Assembly: GCA_024640445.1 (NCBI GenBank)
Contig: JAHEEZ010000051.1
Coordinates: 1-18,482, forward strand
Direction of reading: 5' to 3'
Origin: Acidobacteriota bacterium
GTDB lineage: Bacteria; Acidobacteriota; Blastocatellia; Pyrinomonadales; Pyrinomonadaceae
DNA: 18,482 nt
The notes under the pieces were generated by a model. That model did no database searches and was not told the DNA's origin. It saw only the letters and a program-made list of their open reading frames with translations. The translations under genes and the position numbers were made by a program. This document shows positions 15,213 to 18,482 of the stretch, piece after piece. Within the stretch, counting starts at the first letter, position 1, and every line of letters begins with the position of its first letter.

Positions 15213-15260
15213 ACGGCCATCTTCGATCGGGACCGGGCCACAGCCGTGTAAGACTGAAAA

Positions 15261-15284
15261 AGGCGAGGGAAAAGCCCCTCGCCT
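15261..15284 (-). terminator. Intrinsic terminator of the secreted-paralogue operon
   Basis: AGGCGAGGG (15261-15269) and CCCTCGCCT (15276-15284) pair over 9 bp around a 6-base loop; on the minus strand the stem is followed by TTTTC. It sits 23 bp after the stop of the 198-residue gene and insulates the GH3 promoter from it. Confidence 0.85.
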
Positions 15285-15307
15285 CAAAGTGAGATATGCG
15301 GTCGTCC

Positions 15308-15904
15308 CTATTTCAAGCCGGCAGCCGCCAACGATAATCTGTCACTAAGAAGAATTACCCGTCCCAGCCCCTTTTGGGTATCCTGAATCACGCTTTTGTC
15401 CAGTACCGCCGTTCGCTTGAAGTACGGGCTGTTCACGAAAGCGCCGACAGCCTCGTCAAGCAGTATGATCAACTCGCGCACACCCTCAGGGGTGTCCTCT
15501 TCATCACTCTGCGTCTCGGCATTATCCCGCCCAACTTCGAAAAGATTCTCGTCAAGCCACAACGCGTCCTGATTCATCTGCGCCGCGGATCTCTGTATCT
15601 TCGCGAAATCTATCGTCCGGCCTGTAGTGAAAGCGCTCACGATGGACTCCTGAAGCTTCTGAATGCTCTCAAAACGCTTCTTTGTCTCAAGGAACCGAAT
15701 TTCCCGGCTTCGCTCGTCACTGTCGGTAACGGGCTTCCGTGCTTCACGCTTGAACCGCTCCATCTCGATGGAACGTATCCTGCTGCTGTTCTCCTTCAGT
15801 TCCGTTTCGATGACGGGGACAGGCGGAGGGGGAGCGGTCTGCCCGTACCCGGCAACTGTCAGGACGATAAGAACTATGAACAGCGATGCGGCGGACCTGA
15901 TCAT
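15308..15904 (-). CDS. Secreted protein of unknown function, second of a tandem pair
   Basis: Exported 198-residue protein with a signal peptide ending AGYG|Q (about residue 21) and a proline-rich stretch (APPPPVPV). A charged helical part follows (RIRSIEMERFKREARK, 42-57), then FESIQKLQESIVSAFTTGRTIDFAKI, LDENLFE, an acidic linker (AETQSDEEDTPE) and VRELIILLDEAVGAFVNSP. Each of these blocks has a counterpart in the gene upstream, so the two are diverged tandem duplicates. The composition suggests an all-helical, partly coiled-coil periplasmic protein. I do not recognise the family and see no catalytic motif. The ribosome site GGAGGGAGG is strong. It is 30 bp from its paralogue and is the last gene before the terminator. 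Confidence 0.75.
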   Translation of the reverse strand: MIRSAASLFIVLIVLTVAGYGQTAPPPPVPVIETELKENSSRIRSIEMERFKREARKPVTDSDERSREIRFLETKKRFESIQKLQESIVSAFTTGRTIDFAKIQRSAAQMNQDALWLDENLFEVGRDNAETQSDEEDTPEGVRELIILLDEAVGAFVNSPYFKRTAVLDKSVIQDTQKGLGRVILLSDRLSLAAAGLK

Positions 15905-15934
15905 GACCTCCCTCCATTCCGCAGAAACTGAAGC

Positions 15935-16585
15935 CTAGTTGGATGACTTCTTTGTTGACTCGATCCAAAGCGCGCTGCTGGCGTTTATGACCTTCACAAG
16001 ACTGCTTTCCACCAATCTCGACACCTCAGGATCTACCACGGCAAGTTTTTGCCACATAGGATTGGTCACGACCTCGCCGATGGAGTTGTCCAACTCGACA
16101 ATGAGATCGCGCACACTCTTGCCGATATACGGATTGGCCTCGGCTTTCGCGGAGTCGGCGCTTACCGTTGCATCGGTTTCGCCATCTGCATCGTCAGCTT
16201 TCGGCTCAAAGACATTTGCCCTGAGCCTGACCGCCATTTCCGTTATCCTGTTGGCTGCCTTCGCGATGTCCTTGTAATCGATCTTGTCACCGACTGTATA
16301 GGCCCTGATAATGTCGGCTTGAGATACCTGAATTCCCTCAAAATCTTCTTTGATCAGGGAAAACTTCAGTTCCTTTCCATTCTCGCGCCTCAAGGTCGCC
16401 GTCTTCTCAGCTTCCCGTTTTACCCTTTCCAGTTCGACCGAACGCATTCTGATACTAACGTCCTGCGGACTCGCGTTATCCGCGATCGACGGAGTTGAAA
16501 CCGTCGGTGCGTCCTGCGCCATGACAGCCGAGAAACTGCCCGCGAACATAAGGATCACGGTTAAAATACTAGCTTTTTTTGTCAT
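15935..16585 (-). CDS. Secreted protein of unknown function, first of a tandem pair
   Basis: Exported 216-residue protein, paralogous to the following gene. The signal peptide ends AVMA|Q (about residue 23). Corresponding blocks are RMRSVELERVKREAEK (47-62), FEGIQVSQADIIRAYTVGDKIDYKDI, LRANVFEPKA, an acidic Ala/Asp/Ser-rich linker (about 131-152, longer than in the partner) and VRDLIVELDNSIGEVVTNPMW. Sequence identity is low outside these blocks, so the duplication is old, in contrast to the 176-residue pair. The start is supported by GAGGAGATAAG before ATG. A short perfect palindrome, TGGAC-AA-GTCCA (16604-16615), lies in its leader. It follows the FG-GAP protein gene by 134 bp on the same strand. 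Function unknown. Confidence 0.75.
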   Translation of the reverse strand: MTKKASILTVILMFAGSFSAVMAQDAPTVSTPSIADNASPQDVSIRMRSVELERVKREAEKTATLRRENGKELKFSLIKEDFEGIQVSQADIIRAYTVGDKIDYKDIAKAANRITEMAVRLRANVFEPKADDADGETDATVSADSAKAEANPYIGKSVRDLIVELDNSIGEVVTNPMWQKLAVVDPEVSRLVESSLVKVINASSALWIESTKKSSN

Positions 16586-16719
16586 CTTATCTCCTCAAAT
16601 CTATGGACAAGTCCAATAACGACCTCCGTCTTCCTTCATGATCTACCCACGGGACATTCGCAGGAACTCTACAAAGACTGGACTGGCAAACCGGATCATT
16701 CAACATCTTGCATTCCGGT
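16586..16719 (-). other. Gap between FG-GAP gene and secreted pair
   Basis: This 134-bp gap holds a 6-bp inverted repeat right after the FG-GAP stop (ACCGGA 16690-16695, TCCGGT 16714-16719, 18-base loop, no T-tract) and the TGGAC-AA-GTCCA palindrome near the next ribosome site. Neither makes a convincing terminator, and I found no good promoter, so read-through from the FG-GAP gene is plausible. Confidence 0.3.
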
Positions 16720-18444
16720 CTACTTCTTCTTCGGTCTGATGCTTTCAAACGGCACTACGCCTTTGCCCTGGGATACGGCATAGATCTTATCGGCCGACAG
16801 ATTTTCAATGGTCTCGGTCTTCCCCGATGGCCATCTGATCTCTATTTTGTCTGCTTTTGCGGCTGAGCCCAACCCAAAATGAAGCCTCAGGCTGTTCTGC
16901 GAAATATAACTGGCACCGCTCCTGACCTCATCGGTCTGGGTGACTTTGCCCGTAGTGACTTTGACCCGTGCTCCGATCGCCAGAGGGCTCCCTTCGGTCG
17001 CGTTCAATTCTATTTCGATCCAGTGGCTGCCCTTGACGCCTTCATTTCGAAGGATCATCGGCATGCTGTCAAGATCCTCGACAACGATGTCCACGTCGCC
17101 ATCATTATCGATGTCTCCGAATGCTGCTCCCCGGGAAACACGGGGCTCGGATAACGCCGAACCGCCGAGACTGCTTGCATCGCAGAAGGACCCGTCCCCG
17201 TTGTTCATGTACAGTATCTTCCCCTGCCTGTATCCGGCGCCCGACGAGATATTGTCCATTTGCGGATAGACGTGACCGTTCACGACAAAGAGGTCCGGCC
17301 AGGTGTCGTTGTCCAGATCCGCAAAGCCCGTGCCCCAGCCCACATAAGGCCTGGATGCCTGCGCGACTTTCGCAGAAAAGGAAACGTCCGTGAAATCATA
17401 GCCACCGTTGTTCCGGTAGAGCGTGTTGTATTCATCCGCGAAGTTGGTCACATAGATCGCCATCTTTCCGGTGTGAAGATAGTCTCCGACGGCCACACCC
17501 ATAGATCCCTGTTCCGAACCGTCGCCGCTCACACCGGTACCCGAAAACAATCCGATCTCCGAGTATTTTCCCTTGCCCTTGTACTGATATAAGAAATTCG
17601 GAGTGGAATCGTTGGCGAGATAGATATCCAGAGATCCGATATTGCTGAAATCCGAGATCACCGGCTGCATGCCATAGAATCCTTCCGGATCTTCCATTCC
17701 CGATCCTTTTGTGATGTCGGTAAAAGTCCCGTCGCCATTATTCCTGAAGACCGCATCTCCGGCGCCCTTCAATCCGCGGGGTCCGCATTGCACATCGACA
17801 CCCCGGAATTTGCATGTGGGGAGCGTACCGAACCCTGGAAGGTCATTGAGATCGAAATCCACGTAGTTCGCGACCACCAGATCCTGGAAACCGTCACCGT
17901 CCAGATCCCCGAACGCGGCGCCTGCTGACCAACGGCCGTCCATCACTCCCGCCTTTTTGGCCACGTCCGTGAAGGTCCCGTCGCCGTTGTTCCTGTAAAG
18001 CACGTTCTCACCAAGGCATGTTATGTACATGTCCGGATGACCGTCATTGTTGAAATCGCCTACGGCGCCGCCCATTGCATATCCGGGAAAACCCACGCCC
18101 GCCTTGTCCGTCACGTCGGTAAACGTTCCGTCCCGGTTGTTTCGGTAAAGGAGACTCTTTGACTTCTCCTTCTTCAACGCCATCTCGACGGTCGGCGCGT
18201 TCGTAAAGTAAATATCAAGCCAACCATCGCGGTCATAATCGATCAGCAGGACTCCACCGCTCATCGACTCTACTATGTATTTCTTTTCCGGAGCCGACGT
18301 ATGCGTAAAGTTGATGCCCGTACTCTTATAGACATCAGTTAGCTGCGGGACCGAACGGTCTTTACAAACGTCTTCCTGAGCGAACGCCGCCTGAGAAGCG
18401 AGGAGTGAGACAAGAACAAGGATTGCAGAGATCTTTGATTTCAT
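16720..18444 (-). CDS. FG-GAP/VCBS repeat protein with ASPIC/UnbV domain (CRTAC1-like)
   Basis: Exported 574-residue protein, signal peptide ending AAFA|Q (about residue 22). About seven FG-GAP/VCBS blades of a beta-propeller follow, with calcium-type loops such as DYDRDGWLD (69-77), DFNNDGHPD (130-138), DLDGDGFQD (180-188), DLDNDTWPD (377-384 region) and DIDNDGDVD (444-452). Blades near 265 and 321 have degenerate loops (DFSNIGSLD, DYLHTGKMA). Each blade is followed by LYRNNGDGTFTDV-type segments. The C-terminus (about 480-560) is an ASPIC/UnbV domain, with ARVKVTTGK, LRLHFGLG and IEIRWPSGKTETI. Such proteins are common in Acidobacteriota and Planctomycetota; they are extracytoplasmic, and their roles are mostly unknown, probably adhesive or binding. 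Cys27, Cys143, Cys211 and Cys220 could form disulfides. The start has no clear Shine-Dalgarno site, only GATTAGAA. Confidence 0.88.
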   Translation of the reverse strand: MKSKISAILVLVSLLASQAAFAQEDVCKDRSVPQLTDVYKSTGINFTHTSAPEKKYIVESMSGGVLLIDYDRDGWLDIYFTNAPTVEMALKKEKSKSLLYRNNRDGTFTDVTDKAGVGFPGYAMGGAVGDFNNDGHPDMYITCLGENVLYRNNGDGTFTDVAKKAGVMDGRWSAGAAFGDLDGDGFQDLVVANYVDFDLNDLPGFGTLPTCKFRGVDVQCGPRGLKGAGDAVFRNNGDGTFTDITKGSGMEDPEGFYGMQPVISDFSNIGSLDIYLANDSTPNFLYQYKGKGKYSEIGLFSGTGVSGDGSEQGSMGVAVGDYLHTGKMAIYVTNFADEYNTLYRNNGGYDFTDVSFSAKVAQASRPYVGWGTGFADLDNDTWPDLFVVNGHVYPQMDNISSGAGYRQGKILYMNNGDGSFCDASSLGGSALSEPRVSRGAAFGDIDNDGDVDIVVEDLDSMPMILRNEGVKGSHWIEIELNATEGSPLAIGARVKVTTGKVTQTDEVRSGASYISQNSLRLHFGLGSAAKADKIEIRWPSGKTETIENLSADKIYAVSQGKGVVPFESIRPKKK

Positions 18445-18482
18445 TTCTAATCAGTTTATATTCTTCGGATCGGTTTGCGGCA

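Noticed and set aside
1..18482. CRISPR array, tRNA, insertion sequence, phage or attachment site
   Set aside because: I found no regularly spaced repeats, cloverleaf-like sequence, transposase or integrase frame, or terminal inverted repeats with target duplications.

Overview
The window looks like chromosomal DNA of a free-living, polysaccharide-degrading Gram-negative bacterium. I think an Acidobacteriota member (Blastocatellia-like) is most likely. The reasons are moderately high GC, many exported hydrolases, a CRTAC1/ASPIC-UnbV FG-GAP protein, a ROK repressor and a XylF-type binding protein, together with good Shine-Dalgarno sites and sigma70-like promoters (which argue against Bacteroidota). 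There is no rRNA or other phylogenetic marker, so the taxonomy is an inference.

Left part (1-3950): the 3' end of a small membrane protein gene faces a XylF-like sugar-binding lipoprotein gene across a strong bidirectional terminator. xylF is divergent from a NagX/HGSNAT-type membrane N-acetyltransferase gene. The roughly 190-bp region between them carries back-to-back promoters and a near-perfect inverted repeat. The nagX-like gene converges on a ROK-family repressor gene, and a hairpin overlaps both stop codons.

Middle part (4000-15135), all on the minus strand and read from right to left: GH3 beta-glucosidase, GH5 endoglucanase, GH20 beta-N-acetylhexosaminidase, GH16 beta-glucanase, GH2 beta-mannosidase and a second GH16. 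The gaps are only 2-33 bp, so this is a six-gene operon. It is followed at about 100-bp spacing by two tandem 176-residue secreted paralogues of unknown function, then by the ROK repressor. A sigma70-like promoter overlaid with two inverted repeats lies directly upstream of GH3. The enzymes together cover beta-1,3/1,4-glucan, mannan ends and N-acetylhexosamine ends. Fungal cell-wall or mixed hemicellulose debris would be a suitable substrate. All six hydrolases carry export signals.

Right part (15255-18444), minus strand: an FG-GAP/ASPIC-UnbV protein, then two tandem, diverged secreted paralogues of unknown function, closed by a clear intrinsic terminator that separates this unit from the hydrolase operon.

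No tRNA, rRNA, CRISPR array, insertion sequence or phage gene was seen. No gap between genes exceeds 300 bases. The least explained parts are the two tandem pairs of secreted unknowns (176/176 and 216/198 residues) flanking the hydrolase operon, and the consistent Ala/Gly/Ser-Gln signal-peptidase junction in most exported proteins.
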